Notes: a model not told the origin generated them from the letters alone. Positions 8,050 through 17,562 are shown, numbered from the stretch's first letter. The stretch is 64,000 bases of DNA from Leptospira noumeaensis (GCF_004770765.1 NZ_RQFK01000026.1:496001-560000); one strand, 5' to 3'. Numbers and translations: made by a program.

Positions 8050-9297
8050 ATGAAATTCAAATTTTATTTAATATTAGTATCTCTTTTATCATTTAGCTTT
8101 TTCGCAAATTGCCAAAAATCAGTTTCTACAGATAAAGGTGCACAATCCTTACTTTTCGCAGGGATTGCCGGTTCTTGTTTTAGTATTGATACTTGTTTTG
8201 ATCAATATGCGAAAACTACAGATGAAGGCGCCAGTTTTCAAGTTTATGATAGCACAGGTAACAGAATTTATGCGAGGCAATCTATATTAGATTATAGCAG
8301 CTACCGTCCGATTGCTTCTGGCTCTAAATGGGTGACTGCCATTACTGCTATGCGTGCCATTGATTGTAATTCCAATAGTGGGACTTATGCAAACTGTGGA
8401 ACAGTAACAACAGGTACTTGTGCCACTGGAGGGACATTATCTTTAAGCCGAACCACGGGTGAAATTCTTGGATGGACAGGCACCAAAGGAACCATCACAC
8501 TCCGCCAATTATTATCCTTTACCTCGGGTTTGAATGCGGGAGGGGGAAATGGATCTGGACAAGTCGCTTGTATTTCTACCCTACCCGTTGGAGCCACAGG
8601 GACACAAAAAGATACTTGTGTGAACGAAATTCGCGACCAATCCACAGGAACACCAGGTGCTTTATTCCAATACAATTCCAATCATATGGCAGTCGCACAA
8701 CGTATGTTAGAGGTATCATGTGGAAAAACTTGGACTACCATTTTCACCCAACTCATTCTCACTCCTCTGGGATGGGATGCAAACCAAGCGGTTTGGAGCG
8801 GAAACATTCGCTCTAGTGATCTAACTGATGGAAGTTTATCTGGTGCTTATGGGCTTTCCATTTCTCCAGAACACTATGCGAGAATGCTAAATGCACTTCT
8901 CACAAACGGAACGGCAAAAAATGCATCAGGAGGAAATATCGCCAATTTTTTATCCACTACCTCGGTGACAGAAATTTTAGCTGACCAATACCAAGGAGCA
9001 AAGATTGGATACTCCCAGTTTTCGGCGTTCGGATACAAATGGCAGTACGGTCTCGGCAACTGGAGGTTTTGTACCGCAACGGATGTCCCAGCCGAATGTG
9101 ACAAAGACCTCATTTCTCATAGCATTGGAATCAACGGATTCTATCCATGGGTAGATAAAAATCGAAGTTATATGGCCATCTTAGCAGTCAATAATATTGG
9201 AAGAAAAAATGGATTGAATTTGTTACCAGCTTCCTCAACCTCATTATTCTTTGCAGAAACGGTGCGACCACTCATACATACTCAAATAGGAAAGTAA
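8050..9297 (+). CDS. serine hydrolase, beta-lactamase/penicillin-binding fold, lipoprotein
   Basis: The leader ends FFANCQKS, so this is a lipoprotein. The serine hydrolase SxxK motif is SGSK in ASGSKWVTAITAM, and a Y-x-N type motif follows in FQYNSNHMAVAQ. Near the end, DLISHSIGINGFYPW resembles the third (KTG/HxG) motif region. Members are esterases or D-amino peptidases. The start at 8050 is preferred over the GTG at 8038 because the sequence GTGAGGAG is itself the ribosome binding site. It is followed after 2 bases by the START-domain gene. Confidence 0.8.
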   Translation: MKFKFYLILVSLLSFSFFANCQKSVSTDKGAQSLLFAGIAGSCFSIDTCFDQYAKTTDEGASFQVYDSTGNRIYARQSILDYSSYRPIASGSKWVTAITAMRAIDCNSNSGTYANCGTVTTGTCATGGTLSLSRTTGEILGWTGTKGTITLRQLLSFTSGLNAGGGNGSGQVACISTLPVGATGTQKDTCVNEIRDQSTGTPGALFQYNSNHMAVAQRMLEVSCGKTWTTIFTQLILTPLGWDANQAVWSGNIRSSDLTDGSLSGAYGLSISPEHYARMLNALLTNGTAKNASGGNIANFLSTTSVTEILADQYQGAKIGYSQFSAFGYKWQYGLGNWRFCTATDVPAECDKDLISHSIGINGFYPWVDKNRSYMAILAVNNIGRKNGLNLLPASSTSLFFAETVRPLIHTQIGK

Positions 9298-9299
9298 CC

Positions 9300-9974
9300 A
9301 TGACAAAAAAACAAATCCTCACACTCACTTTGGTAGGAATTTCTATCCTATCCAATGTATCCAATCTTGTTGCTCAGTCACCAGAATGGTCCGAGTCTAA
9401 AAAGAAAAAGGGAATCCAAGTATTCACTCGTCCTTTTGCCGGTTCTAACTTAGATGAATTTTTAGGACGAACGGAAGTGGATGCTTCTATTTCCCAAGTC
9501 ATCACTTTGTTGACCGACCCAAGTTCTTGTAAAAATCTTTATCACCAATGTAAAGAACTCACCGTTCTATCGGGTTCAGAAAAAAAGTCCGTGGTTTATC
9601 TTCGTAATGGTGCACCTTGGCCAGTGAATGATCGAGATTTGATTATGGATCGAAGTTTTGAACAAAACGAAAAAACTTTAGCAACCGTGATGAAAATCAA
9701 ACGGCTTGATTCCAATGCAAAAGCAGTTCCTTCTGGAGTCACTCGTATGGAAAACTTTGAAGGTGTTTGGCGAATCATTCCGCAAGCCAATGGAAAACTA
9801 AAAATTGAGTACCAAGCTCACTTTGAACCAGGTGGATCCGTTCCCCAATCGGTGATCAATTTAGTTTTAACAGACACACCTTATGAATCACTATTGAATT
9901 TAAAAACTTTAGTGGAAGAGGGAAAACATAAGGATGCTAAATTTGATTGGATTAAAGAACCTATCAAAAACTAG
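9300..9974 (+). CDS. START-domain lipid-binding protein, secreted
   Basis: The 224-residue protein has a signal peptide (cleavage near LVAQS) and a START domain. Landmarks are WSESKKKKGIQVFTRP, FLGRTEVDASISQVITLL, the PWPVNDRD motif and FEGVWRIIP, all typical of bacterial START proteins. It should bind a lipid or other hydrophobic ligand in the periplasm. It is the last gene of the lipoprotein - serine hydrolase - START run, which suggests a shared role in lipid or ester handling. Confidence 0.8.
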   Translation: MTKKQILTLTLVGISILSNVSNLVAQSPEWSESKKKKGIQVFTRPFAGSNLDEFLGRTEVDASISQVITLLTDPSSCKNLYHQCKELTVLSGSEKKSVVYLRNGAPWPVNDRDLIMDRSFEQNEKTLATVMKIKRLDSNAKAVPSGVTRMENFEGVWRIIPQANGKLKIEYQAHFEPGGSVPQSVINLVLTDTPYESLLNLKTLVEEGKHKDAKFDWIKEPIKN

Positions 9975-10053
9975 TATAAACTGCCGATTTATTTAGATAT
10001 CCCGAATCGAAATTTTGGCTTCTCAGTAAACTTTTGTTAGTTTCTCTTTGAAG

Positions 10054-10710
10054 TCAAAACGCAGTCCTAAATCCATAACTGACAAAATTCGATCCACAAT
10101 TGGGATCCGGCGGGCAATACAGACCAAAAATTCCTGATCTGTGATGGACTCGTAAAAATATTTCAGTTTTTCTTTCGAAAGGTAAATAAGAGCTAAATTC
10201 CACCATCATATAGTTAAGTAAGGATCTGGATTCAATGGCATCCTTTTGTAAACCATCCAGATAATATCCTTTGGCTTTATTTTCTAATTTTGGATTTTCG
10301 GAGGCAAGAGACAACCCTTCACCTAACGATAAACTGAATGGAGAACCATACATCCTGTCAATTTTTACGATATAAAATCCATTTACTTCCCAATGATTCA
10401 TCTCACCGAAATGTTTGGTAACATTACCTTCCCACAAAAAATCAAACCAACGAATCCTATAATCAAAAGGCCTTGAGATTCCTATACTACCAATATAAGA
10501 GTCTTTATAGTCAGTTTTTTGACGAAACACAATGGGGATCAAATCGGTAGTGGTAAAAATCCCTCCATACATCACTAAATTCCAGTTTTCTTTTGGAATA
10601 GAAACCGAGTTTAGATCTTTTAGAGGTAGAGTAGTAAACAAGAAAACGAAAGATCCAATCACAACGAATTTACGAAAGTAATGGAATATGATCTTTTTTA
10701 TCTGAATCAA
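10054..10710 (-). CDS. outer-membrane beta-barrel protein, possibly PagL-like
   Basis: The 218-residue protein has an N-terminal hydrophobic leader and alternating aromatic strands, and it ends in Phe, as outer-membrane barrels usually do. The segment VHHRSGIFGL followed by GSNFVSYGFR recalls acyloxyacyl/lipid A 3-O-deacylase-type barrels with a catalytic His and Ser. The match is weak, so enzymatic activity is unproven. It lies 16 bases downstream of the lipoprotein gene at 10727 and is probably co-transcribed with it. Confidence 0.5.
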   Translation of the reverse strand: MIQIKKIIFHYFRKFVVIGSFVFLFTTLPLKDLNSVSIPKENWNLVMYGGIFTTTDLIPIVFRQKTDYKDSYIGSIGISRPFDYRIRWFDFLWEGNVTKHFGEMNHWEVNGFYIVKIDRMYGSPFSLSLGEGLSLASENPKLENKAKGYYLDGLQKDAIESRSLLNYMMVEFSSYLPFERKTEIFLRVHHRSGIFGLYCPPDPNCGSNFVSYGFRTAF

Positions 10711-10726
10711 ATGAATTGTCCCTTAG

Positions 10727-11509
10727 TTATGGTTGGAACCAATCTTGGTTTCTCTGTTCCCATTCTTTCAATTGCAAATGAATGTTGTCATAATTTTGAA
10801 GGAATAATCTTTTTAAGAAAGTTTCATATTCTTTACAGTTGTCTGATTGCGACTGGTTTAATGACTCTCTTAGTTTACTTGGTTTTTCTTGCGTACAATA
10901 TCTCTGTAAAATAGAAGGGTAACGGTTAGAATTGAACGCAGGGGAAAGGATACTCGACACAGTCCCAATATAAAATGGCATGGGGGCCCAAATAGATTCA
11001 TGAGTAGATAAAAATGAAATTCGATGCAAATTGGTTTCACCTGATGTCCAAACTAGTTCCGCTTCGGTTTCCATCGTTCCATAATATAACATTGTCAATG
11101 CGAGAAGACTGGCTCCAATACTATAAAATGGTTTTTGACTTTCTTTTCGGATGACAATGGTAAGGTTTTCTATATTGGTCAACTCAAATCCACGTTCCCA
11201 TCTTGGCAGTTCGTTAGGATTGATTGGTTTTTCTTGTTTTGGTTTGGGGGCATGGTCTGGATTTGGTTCTGCGAGAGGAACTGTTGTTAAATCAACTACA
11301 TTTGCATTTTCATCTAAAAGGATGGCCGGTGGTACTGGAAAAATTTCATTAAATACTTTGGCTAAAATTGGATCCGTAGTTGTCCATCGAATAGAAATCA
11401 TTTTATTTTTGGAAATTTTAGCTTCCGAACTCAACTCAGGCATCGGTGTTTTGCAAGAAAGATTTAAAGCCAAACAAATAAGAAAAGGAGAAATTAATTT
11501 TAGATTCAT
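10727..11509 (-). CDS. lipoprotein of unknown function
   Basis: The 260-residue protein has a lipoprotein leader with Cys in LNLSCKTP (about residue 19). The mature part contains a Pro/Lys-rich stretch (HAPKPKQEKPINPNELP) and a hydrophobic segment near SIGASLLALTMLYYG that could be a second membrane or surface patch. I recognise no domain. It precedes the barrel protein at 10054, which suggests a lipoprotein-barrel pair. Confidence 0.6.
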   Translation of the reverse strand: MNLKLISPFLICLALNLSCKTPMPELSSEAKISKNKMISIRWTTTDPILAKVFNEIFPVPPAILLDENANVVDLTTVPLAEPNPDHAPKPKQEKPINPNELPRWERGFELTNIENLTIVIRKESQKPFYSIGASLLALTMLYYGTMETEAELVWTSGETNLHRISFLSTHESIWAPMPFYIGTVSSILSPAFNSNRYPSILQRYCTQEKPSKLRESLNQSQSDNCKEYETFLKRLFLQNYDNIHLQLKEWEQRNQDWFQP

Positions 11510-11914
11510 ATTTACTTAAATTTTAATCTTCCAATTGGTAATACTGTGAACTCTCATGAAACTAACGTTGTAAGCATCGGTAAAACAAAATTACAATTAA
11601 CATAGATAAGATTTTATTACTCATATTAGACATTAAAATTGAAATTTGATACAAATTTATACTTTTATATTCTATCCAAATTTTAATAAATTGCCAGTTT
11701 TACATATCGGGCCATCCAAGGTTCAAAAACATCTTCCTTAAGTAAAGTCAGATTCTAAATTGTTTTTCTGGAAAGTTAGATTTAATGTAGACTAGTTCCA
11801 AAGAAACAGAATTCTTTCGTAAAACAAGAGTCATTTGCTCTAAATTATAAATGTGATTTTAGTCATCATGTTTAACAAATTAACTGAAATTTTTTAAAAT
11901 GGATAGATAAACAG
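11510..11914. other. 405-base AT-rich intergenic region, no gene seen
   Basis: This is the longest plain gap in the first third of the window. It lies between two divergent lipoprotein genes and should hold both promoters. I see no long ORF, tRNA, strong terminator or clear repeat in it. Confidence 0.6.
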
Positions 11915-12184
11915 ATGAGAAAAACAAGGTACTGTGTTCTTTTCTTAGCCTTATTATTATCAAGTTGTGGTTCTGAAATTGCTAAGGTGAATAAAAATTG
12001 TGACAAAGAAAAGAAAAAGTCTTATGAATGTTTACTTACCACTGTTCTTGCATGCGAAAAAAGTCCAGATGCCGAACGTTATCGAAAATTAGGCGTTAAT
12101 ATTTGTACGAACATTGATGGCTATGTATACATGATCCAGTATTTTTGTGACGTACCTGAAGAATGCAAATCTACAAGCAAATGA
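11915..12184 (+). CDS. small Cys-rich lipoprotein
   Basis: The 89-residue protein has a short leader ending LLLSSCGSE, giving a lipidated Cys at about residue 18. The mature part of about 70 residues contains six more cysteines (NCDKEKKKSYEC, LACEKS, ICTN, FCDVPEEC), which suggests disulfide bonds. No family is recognised. An intrinsic terminator follows at 12251. Confidence 0.6.
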   Translation: MRKTRYCVLFLALLLSSCGSEIAKVNKNCDKEKKKSYECLLTTVLACEKSPDAERYRKLGVNICTNIDGYVYMIQYFCDVPEECKSTSK

Positions 12185-12250
12185 GAATAGTTCAAGATAA
12201 AATGAAAATGCCTATCATCCATCATATCCCTGTCTTTAGGCATAAAAAAA

Positions 12251-12272
12251 GCCCGATTTCTCGGGCTTTTTC
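12251..12272 (+). terminator. intrinsic terminator
   Basis: The stem GCCCGA/TCGGGC with a TTTC loop is flanked by seven A on the left and TTTTTCC on the right. It can stop transcription from the small lipoprotein gene (+) and, on the other strand, from the acyl-CoA dehydrogenase gene. Confidence 0.85.
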
Positions 12273-12331
12273 CTTTGTTTTGCCGATGGATATTACACCC
12301 ATTCGACAAAGAACTCAACTTTGGTTTCTAA

Positions 12332-14008
12332 TTAAGAAGCTAATGCTTGGTCAAGTAAGTCTTTCGCAACTACACGAAGTGCCATTACTTCTTCCGCACC
12401 TTCAAAGATAGAGAATACACGAGCATCAACAAAATATCTTGATACAGGATATTCTTCCGCATAACCCATACCACCATGAATCTGCATTGCTTCTCGAGTG
12501 ACCCACTCAGCAATTTTGGATGCATACAACTTAACAAGTGTTGCTTCCATTTGACCTTTGTGTTCATCGAGTAGTGTTGCTACATAGTTTGTGTATTGGC
12601 GAGTTGCTTGGACAATCATTGCCATCTTCGCAATTTTGAACTTTGTTAAAGTATAATCGTAAATTGGTTTTGCGAATACTTTACGTTCTTGGGAATAACG
12701 AAGAGCTGCTTCAAGAGCTGCTTGCATCACACCATTGGCACGAGCTGCTGTTTGGATACGTCCACCAGCAAATCCTTCCATTTGGAAATAGAAGCCTTTT
12801 CCTCGTCCAGCATCTCCACCAAGAAGGTTTTCTTTAGGAACAAAGTAATCTTCGAAAGATACTTCGTAAGAGTGCATTCCTCGGTAACCAATAGTTCCGA
12901 TTGCTTTTCCTTGGATGGTTCCGCCACCGTCTTGTTTGTAACTGAATTCATGGCCATCAAAAGAAGGTTTTTCAGCCAGTAGGATGGAAAGACCTCTGTG
13001 TTTCAGACTTGGGTCAGATTCTGTACGGCAAAGGATAAGTAGGAGGTTCGCATAACCTGCAAATGTGCACCAAGTTTTTACACCGTTGATTACAAATCCA
13101 CCGTCTACTTCTTTTGCTGTTACAGAAACTCCGGCAACGTCAGAACCGTAGTTAGGTTCTGTTACCATGATTCCAGCGAATTTTTCACCGGAAGCAAGTA
13201 GTGGTAACCATTTATTTTTTTGTTCTTCGGTTCCCCCTTTGAGGAGAGCCTTAGACATAATTTCTGGACGAGTGATGAGTGACCCTGCAGCACCGAGTGA
13301 ACCACGAGAAAGTTCTTCCGTTACCACTAACATAGAAATGTTATCTGGACGGTCATCAGGTTGGATTCCACCAAACTGTTCTGGAATACAAAGTCCAAAA
13401 CAACCCATGTCTTTTAAACCGTTGATGATTTCTTGTGGGATTAGGTCGTCATGTCTGTGGACATGTTCTGCATGTGGAACCACTACATTTTCAGCAAAAT
13501 CTTTGAAAATTCCGCGAAAGTTTTCATGGTCTTCGGAAAGTCCGTACGCACCGAAGTGTCCAAGATCAACGATCTTGTCTACAATGGCTTCGTAGTTTTC
13601 CATTTTTGATGCAGCTTCAACGTAAGCATTGATCTCATCAGAAAAAAGTTTGGAGAATAGTTCTTGGTATGTGAGTTCATATTCAGCAGGGCGAGCTGCC
13701 AGTTCAGAACGAATGTTAGAAACAGTTTCGGCTACAAAAGTAAGAGCCATTTTCTGTTCCATTTCACCAGTTCCCTTGGACGCATCCCAAGCATAAACGA
13801 TAAAGTTCTCAGCAACACGTTGTTGAGCCGTCATCCAAGCCAATTGATAAAACACATGTTGTGTTTTGTCCATTTTGCTTACGGATACTTTGCCGTTATC
13901 GGAATTTTTCTGAGCTAGTCGTTTGGTAACTTCATTAAGGAGGGCGGCTTGGGCACTAAGAGCCTTCTCCGCCTGGGATTTTTCGAGTTTCACTGCCGTT
14001 GCGGTCAT
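12332..14008 (-). CDS. acyl-CoA dehydrogenase family protein (long form)
   Basis: This flavoenzyme of about 558 residues has an N-terminal helical extension of some 160 residues before the standard fold. FAD/acyl-CoA motifs are VTEPNYGSDVAG and KTWCTFAGYANLL, and the C-terminal IFEGAEEVMALRVVA holds the usual catalytic-base Glu position. It oxidises an acyl-CoA to the enoyl-CoA and passes electrons to ETF. The start at 14008 (ATG with upstream AGGAA) is preferred over a GTG 33 bases earlier without a ribosome binding site. The chain length it prefers is unknown. Confidence 0.88.
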   Translation of the reverse strand: MTATAVKLEKSQAEKALSAQAALLNEVTKRLAQKNSDNGKVSVSKMDKTQHVFYQLAWMTAQQRVAENFIVYAWDASKGTGEMEQKMALTFVAETVSNIRSELAARPAEYELTYQELFSKLFSDEINAYVEAASKMENYEAIVDKIVDLGHFGAYGLSEDHENFRGIFKDFAENVVVPHAEHVHRHDDLIPQEIINGLKDMGCFGLCIPEQFGGIQPDDRPDNISMLVVTEELSRGSLGAAGSLITRPEIMSKALLKGGTEEQKNKWLPLLASGEKFAGIMVTEPNYGSDVAGVSVTAKEVDGGFVINGVKTWCTFAGYANLLLILCRTESDPSLKHRGLSILLAEKPSFDGHEFSYKQDGGGTIQGKAIGTIGYRGMHSYEVSFEDYFVPKENLLGGDAGRGKGFYFQMEGFAGGRIQTAARANGVMQAALEAALRYSQERKVFAKPIYDYTLTKFKIAKMAMIVQATRQYTNYVATLLDEHKGQMEATLVKLYASKIAEWVTREAMQIHGGMGYAEEYPVSRYFVDARVFSIFEGAEEVMALRVVAKDLLDQALAS

Positions 14009-14140
14009 GTGTTTAACGTTCCTGCGGTGGTTTTCTTCCACTATACGGAAAGAAAGTACCTTGTCATTTTCATTTTTAGACTAGGTTTTGGGTCGGGGAG
14101 GTTCAAACTGGACAAAAGTTGGGGTTAAGGAAAGAAATTA

Positions 14141-14617
14141 TTGAAAATCATAGGCATTGATCCTGGATCCCACCGTGTAGGGTATGCGATTCTTTCGTTT
14201 CCTGAGAGCCTACGTCGTAATCCAGCGCTTTTAACTTACGGGACGATTGAAGTGGCTCCGAAGACTCCTTCTCCCGACAACCTCCTCCAAATTCGAAAGG
14301 AACTGATGGACATTCTTTCAGAATTCCAGCCAGAAATTGCGGCCGTAGAAGAACTGTTCTTTGTTCAGAACACGACGACCGGGATGAAAGTTTCCGAATC
14401 TCGCGGGGTCATTCTACTCTCCCTCGGAGAAAAACAAATACCGGTTGTTTCTTTAACCGCCACACAAATCAAAAAAGGAATCTCCGCCAAAGGGAATGCC
14501 ACGAAAAAAGAAGTTAGAGCAGCAATCCAAATGATTTTAGGATTTAAAGATCTGAAAGGCCACGACGACTCATGGGACGCCATCGCTTGTGCCTTTGTGG
14601 GTCGATCTTTAGTTTGA
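14141..14617 (+). CDS. ruvC: Holliday junction resolvase RuvC
   Basis: The 158-residue endonuclease cuts Holliday junctions with RuvAB. All acidic catalytic positions are visible: IDPGSHRVG (D7), AVEELFF (Glu) and the C-terminal HDDSWDA pair. The start is a TTG at 14141, supported by AAGGAAA seven to eight bases upstream. Neighbouring ruvA/ruvB are not in the window. The stop overlaps the end of the convergent SDR gene by 9 bases. Confidence 0.96.
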   Translation: MKIIGIDPGSHRVGYAILSFPESLRRNPALLTYGTIEVAPKTPSPDNLLQIRKELMDILSEFQPEIAAVEELFFVQNTTTGMKVSESRGVILLSLGEKQIPVVSLTATQIKKGISAKGNATKKEVRAAIQMILGFKDLKGHDDSWDAIACAFVGRSLV

Positions 14618-15358
14618 AACACTCCTTGCTTGGTTCATAGACAAAAAGATTTCATTCTTTTGTTCCCGACTTGCATTAGCAGAGACGGTAGAAAATCCAG
14701 TGGTGATTTCTAAATTTCCATTTCGCAAGCCTTCCATAACACTATCAGCATATTCATCTAAGTTTAGTCCCGCCGTATGTGTGTTAGGGATTCCTAAATC
14801 TGTATCCACCATTGGCGGCGAAACCTCAATCACTTCAATCGGTTGGTTACGAAACTGAAATCGTAGTGTCAAAGTGAAGGAATGTAAGGCCGCTTTTGTC
14901 GCACTGTATATAGGCGCATAAGCCAAAGGAATATGTGACAATCCAGAGGTTGTATTCAAAATCGCTGCATTTTTCTTTGCAAACAAGTGTTTAGCGAATA
15001 ACATAGAGAGATGGATTGGAGCTCCTAAATTTAAATCAATTTCCTTTCCTAAGTCTGCCCAAGGTTCTAGTTCATTTAGTTTTGGATACCTTTGTATGCC
15101 TGCATTATTGAATAACACATTGAGATCAGGAAAATCCTTTGTGGTTTGTTGAAACAACTTTTCCCTCTCTTCTGGGCGAGAGATATCAAAAAGATATGTT
15201 CCCCATTTAGGATAAGATTTCCTGATCTCTTCCATTTTCTTTGCGCTGGTTCCGCAGACTAGAACCTGATTGCCTAAATCGGAAAATCGTTTGGCGAGAG
15301 CAAGGCCGATCCCACTTGTTCCCCCAGTGATGAGGATTGTATTTCCATTCAATTGCAT
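14609..15358 (-). CDS. short-chain dehydrogenase/reductase (DltE-like)
   Basis: The 249-residue protein has the classical SDR pattern: TGGTSGIG nucleotide motif (residues 10-17), FNNAG, a catalytic Ser in NTTSGLSH, and YSATK with the Tyr-Lys pair. The overall sequence resembles DltE/YciK-type SDRs. Substrate is unknown. It is divergent from a TetR regulator, and a perfect palindrome (15394-15410) lies 36 bases upstream of its start codon, so it is probably the regulator's target. Confidence 0.88.
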   Translation of the reverse strand: MQLNGNTILITGGTSGIGLALAKRFSDLGNQVLVCGTSAKKMEEIRKSYPKWGTYLFDISRPEEREKLFQQTTKDFPDLNVLFNNAGIQRYPKLNELEPWADLGKEIDLNLGAPIHLSMLFAKHLFAKKNAAILNTTSGLSHIPLAYAPIYSATKAALHSFTLTLRFQFRNQPIEVIEVSPPMVDTDLGIPNTHTAGLNLDEYADSVMEGLRNGNLEITTGFSTVSANASREQKNEIFLSMNQARSVSN

Positions 15359-15393
15359 AAATTTGTACCGTTTCCTTGATTACATTTATGATA

Positions 15394-15410
15394 TTTTGTA
15401 AGTTACAAAA
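15394..15410. promoter_or_regulatory. perfect palindrome, likely TetR operator
   Basis: TTTTGTAAGTTACAAAA is an exact inverted repeat of two 8-base arms about one central base. It lies between the divergent SDR and TetR genes, next to a -10-like TATCATAAAT on the SDR side. A second copy of the half-site TTTTGTAA occurs at 15449-15456. Confidence 0.7.
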
Positions 15411-15448
15411 AGTCAAGTCCGTAAGTTTTAAAACTAACATTTTTTTCA

Positions 15449-15456
15449 TTTTGTAA
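15449..15456 (+). promoter_or_regulatory. operator half-site
   Basis: An exact copy of the arm TTTTGTAA of the palindrome at 15394, 55 bases further on and closer to the TetR start. It may let the regulator control its own promoter as well. Confidence 0.4.
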
Positions 15457-15497
15457 TTTGAGATTGACCACCCGGTTCCAAATCCGATCCTTTCCCT

Positions 15498-16088
15498 ATG
15501 CCAAGAACCGGTCTCACAGCTACGGAAATCCAAGACAAAGCAGTGGAAATTGCCATAGGCGAAATGCGGGCTAAGGGTTTTGAAAAGGTTCGTTTGGTAG
15601 ATGTGGCCAAAGAAATGGGGATTAGCCACGCGGCCCTCTACTCTCATTTTCAAGATAAAACAGCTCTTTTTGATGCTGTTTCCGAACGTTGGCTTGTGAA
15701 ATTAGATGAAAAACAGGATTTGCTTGTAAAAGAAAAACGAGACCCCATCCAAAAGATCCTTACTTGGTTTCAAAACCTCCACCGAATGAAATTGGAAAAA
15801 GTGAAACTAGATCCAGAATTGTATAAAGCATTCGATATGGCCGCGGAAGAGTCCAAACCTTTCATCCAAACTCATTTATCCAATATGCACACCCAAATGT
15901 CGAAGTTGGTTACCGAAGCCATTAACCAAAAAAAAATCAAAAAACGTGATGTAAACCTTGTGGCAGAAATTTTGATCTCTGCAGGGACTGCTTTCACGCA
16001 CCCGAAACTTGTGGCACAACATTCGGATGAAAATAGAGAACCGTTGTTAGTGGATACGATTGAAGCAGTATTGAAGGGACTCGGTTGA
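15498..16088 (+). CDS. TetR/AcrR family transcriptional regulator
   Basis: The 196-residue protein has an N-terminal helix-turn-helix (about residues 8-55: VRLVDVAKEMGISHAALYSHFQDK) and a variable ligand-binding C-terminal domain. It should repress the divergent SDR gene and itself through the palindrome between them. No strong ribosome binding site precedes the ATG. The ligand is unknown. Confidence 0.9.
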   Translation: MPRTGLTATEIQDKAVEIAIGEMRAKGFEKVRLVDVAKEMGISHAALYSHFQDKTALFDAVSERWLVKLDEKQDLLVKEKRDPIQKILTWFQNLHRMKLEKVKLDPELYKAFDMAAEESKPFIQTHLSNMHTQMSKLVTEAINQKKIKKRDVNLVAEILISAGTAFTHPKLVAQHSDENREPLLVDTIEAVLKGLG

Positions 16089-16090
16089 GA

Positions 16091-16130
16091 TAGTGATCCA
16101 TTTAGAAACGTAACTTTCCACTGATCACTA
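16091..16130. terminator. possible hairpin terminator between convergent genes
   Basis: TAGTGATC (16091-16098) is complementary to GATCACTA (16123-16130), followed by A-rich sequence. The loop is long (24 bases), so function as a terminator is uncertain. Confidence 0.4.
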
Positions 16131-16159
16131 AAAAAGAAAATCAGTTCTGTTTTATTTTT

Positions 16160-16690
16160 TTACTCTTTTTCTCCTGCTAGAAACCTGGCGGTGTTTACAT
16201 TTCGTATTGTCATCCCTTTATACAATTTATGACTAATTAGTTTTGTTAGTTGGCTTTTGCTCAAATTTTCTCTTTTGATATTCCAAATGATAGCACCTTT
16301 AATGTAACGAATCTCCAAAAATTCTTTTTTGAGAGGAAGTTCCTCAATGATTTTTTTGGAATCGGCTTCTGGAAATAAATACGCAACATCTGTCTTTTGA
16401 GTGGCGTCGTTTTGCCATCCTCGCGGGATCGCATTCGCAATTTTTTTCATTTCATTTTCTGTCTTCACAAGAGTGGGGATTTCGAAATCAAAAGTTATCT
16501 CAAAAGCCTTTTGTATTTTTAGAAGAACTGTTTTTTTATCATCTTCTGATTCAAAAATGATATTCCCTGAATTGATATAGGTAGAAACTTCTGTGTATCC
16601 CAAGGACTCTAAAAGCGTTCGAAGTTTTTTCATTTCGACCTTTCTGTTTCCTCCGACATTGATTCCTCTGAGTAGTGCGATGTATTTCAT
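16160..16690 (-). CDS. DUF1697 family protein
   Basis: The 176-residue protein starts with the family signature ALLRGINVGGNRKVEMKKL and contains TYINSGNIIFES and IRNVNTA near the end. DUF1697 proteins are widespread, small and soluble, and have no established function. It lies 17 bases downstream of the EamA transporter and may be co-transcribed with it. Confidence 0.88.
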   Translation of the reverse strand: MKYIALLRGINVGGNRKVEMKKLRTLLESLGYTEVSTYINSGNIIFESEDDKKTVLLKIQKAFEITFDFEIPTLVKTENEMKKIANAIPRGWQNDATQKTDVAYLFPEADSKKIIEELPLKKEFLEIRYIKGAIIWNIKRENLSKSQLTKLISHKLYKGMTIRNVNTARFLAGEKE

Positions 16691-16707
16691 AGTGGTGTAG
16701 AGAAGAA

Positions 16708-17562
16708 CTAAGATTTTAAAGTCGATTGAAATCTATCAAAGAATACAAGAGCAATACCGAATAGAATCAAAACAGATGAAACAATTATTCTTAATGTTAA
16801 TGGCTCCGCTATAAGAATCACTCCACCTAAAGAGGCAATCACTGGAACAATTAACTGTATTACAGAAGCTTTGGTGGATTTTAAAAATGGCAACACAGAA
16901 TACCAAACTGCGTATCCCACACCGGAGGCTAGGGCACCGGACAAAATGGCAAATATAAACCCATAACTGTTTATATTGATTTTTTCGAATGTAAAAATAT
17001 TTAATATAATTGAAAAAGGGACAGCCTTGATAAAGTTTCCAGCAGTGGTAGCAGTTGGATTTTTGCTTCCACCACCGCGCAGCGAATATATACCCCATGC
17101 AAGACCTGCTATCATCATGAATACTGAACTAAACAATGAAGGAGATGAAATCCCAGGCAGTAACAAGTAAACCAGACCTCCGAATGCTAATATAATTCCG
17201 AAAAATTTTGTAAAATCTAACCTTTCGCCCTTCCAAATTCCGAAACCAATCATCGTAATTTGAACTGTACCAAATAACAAAAGTGCACCTGTCGCGGCAG
17301 TCAAACCTACATAAGCAAAAGAAAAACAAGCAGCATAAACAAATAATGCAAAAGCTGATTTCCAATTCCCTGATATTATAGTTTGTCTCTGAGTTATACA
17401 AACTAATAACCAAAGAGTAAAAGCTCCTGAAAATAATCTTATACTGGTAAAACTTGATGCATCAATTTCGGTTCCCTTGAGAGCCAATCGACAGAGAAGA
17501 GAATTTGCTGCAAAGGCAATCAATGAAAATGATGTAAGGAAAAATAAACGTAATTTAGACAT
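16708..17562 (-). CDS. EamA/DMT-family transporter
   Basis: The 284-residue protein is almost entirely hydrophobic, with about ten membrane helices in two EamA repeats. Typical pieces are SLLCRLALKG in helix 1, GLAWGIYSLRGGG in the middle and VPVIASLGGVILIAEPLT near the end. Such proteins export metabolites or drugs; the substrate is not predictable. Confidence 0.88.
   Translation of the reverse strand: MSKLRLFFLTSFSLIAFAANSLLCRLALKGTEIDASSFTSIRLFSGAFTLWLLVCITQRQTIISGNWKSAFALFVYAACFSFAYVGLTAATGALLLFGTVQITMIGFGIWKGERLDFTKFFGIILAFGGLVYLLLPGISSPSLFSSVFMMIAGLAWGIYSLRGGGSKNPTATTAGNFIKAVPFSIILNIFTFEKININSYGFIFAILSGALASGVGYAVWYSVLPFLKSTKASVIQLIVPVIASLGGVILIAEPLTLRIIVSSVLILFGIALVFFDRFQSTLKS

Noticed and set aside
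8472..8816. 114-codon plus-strand frame inside the serine hydrolase gene
   Set aside because: It is a shadow frame of a gene with clear lipobox and SxxK motifs in the other frame.
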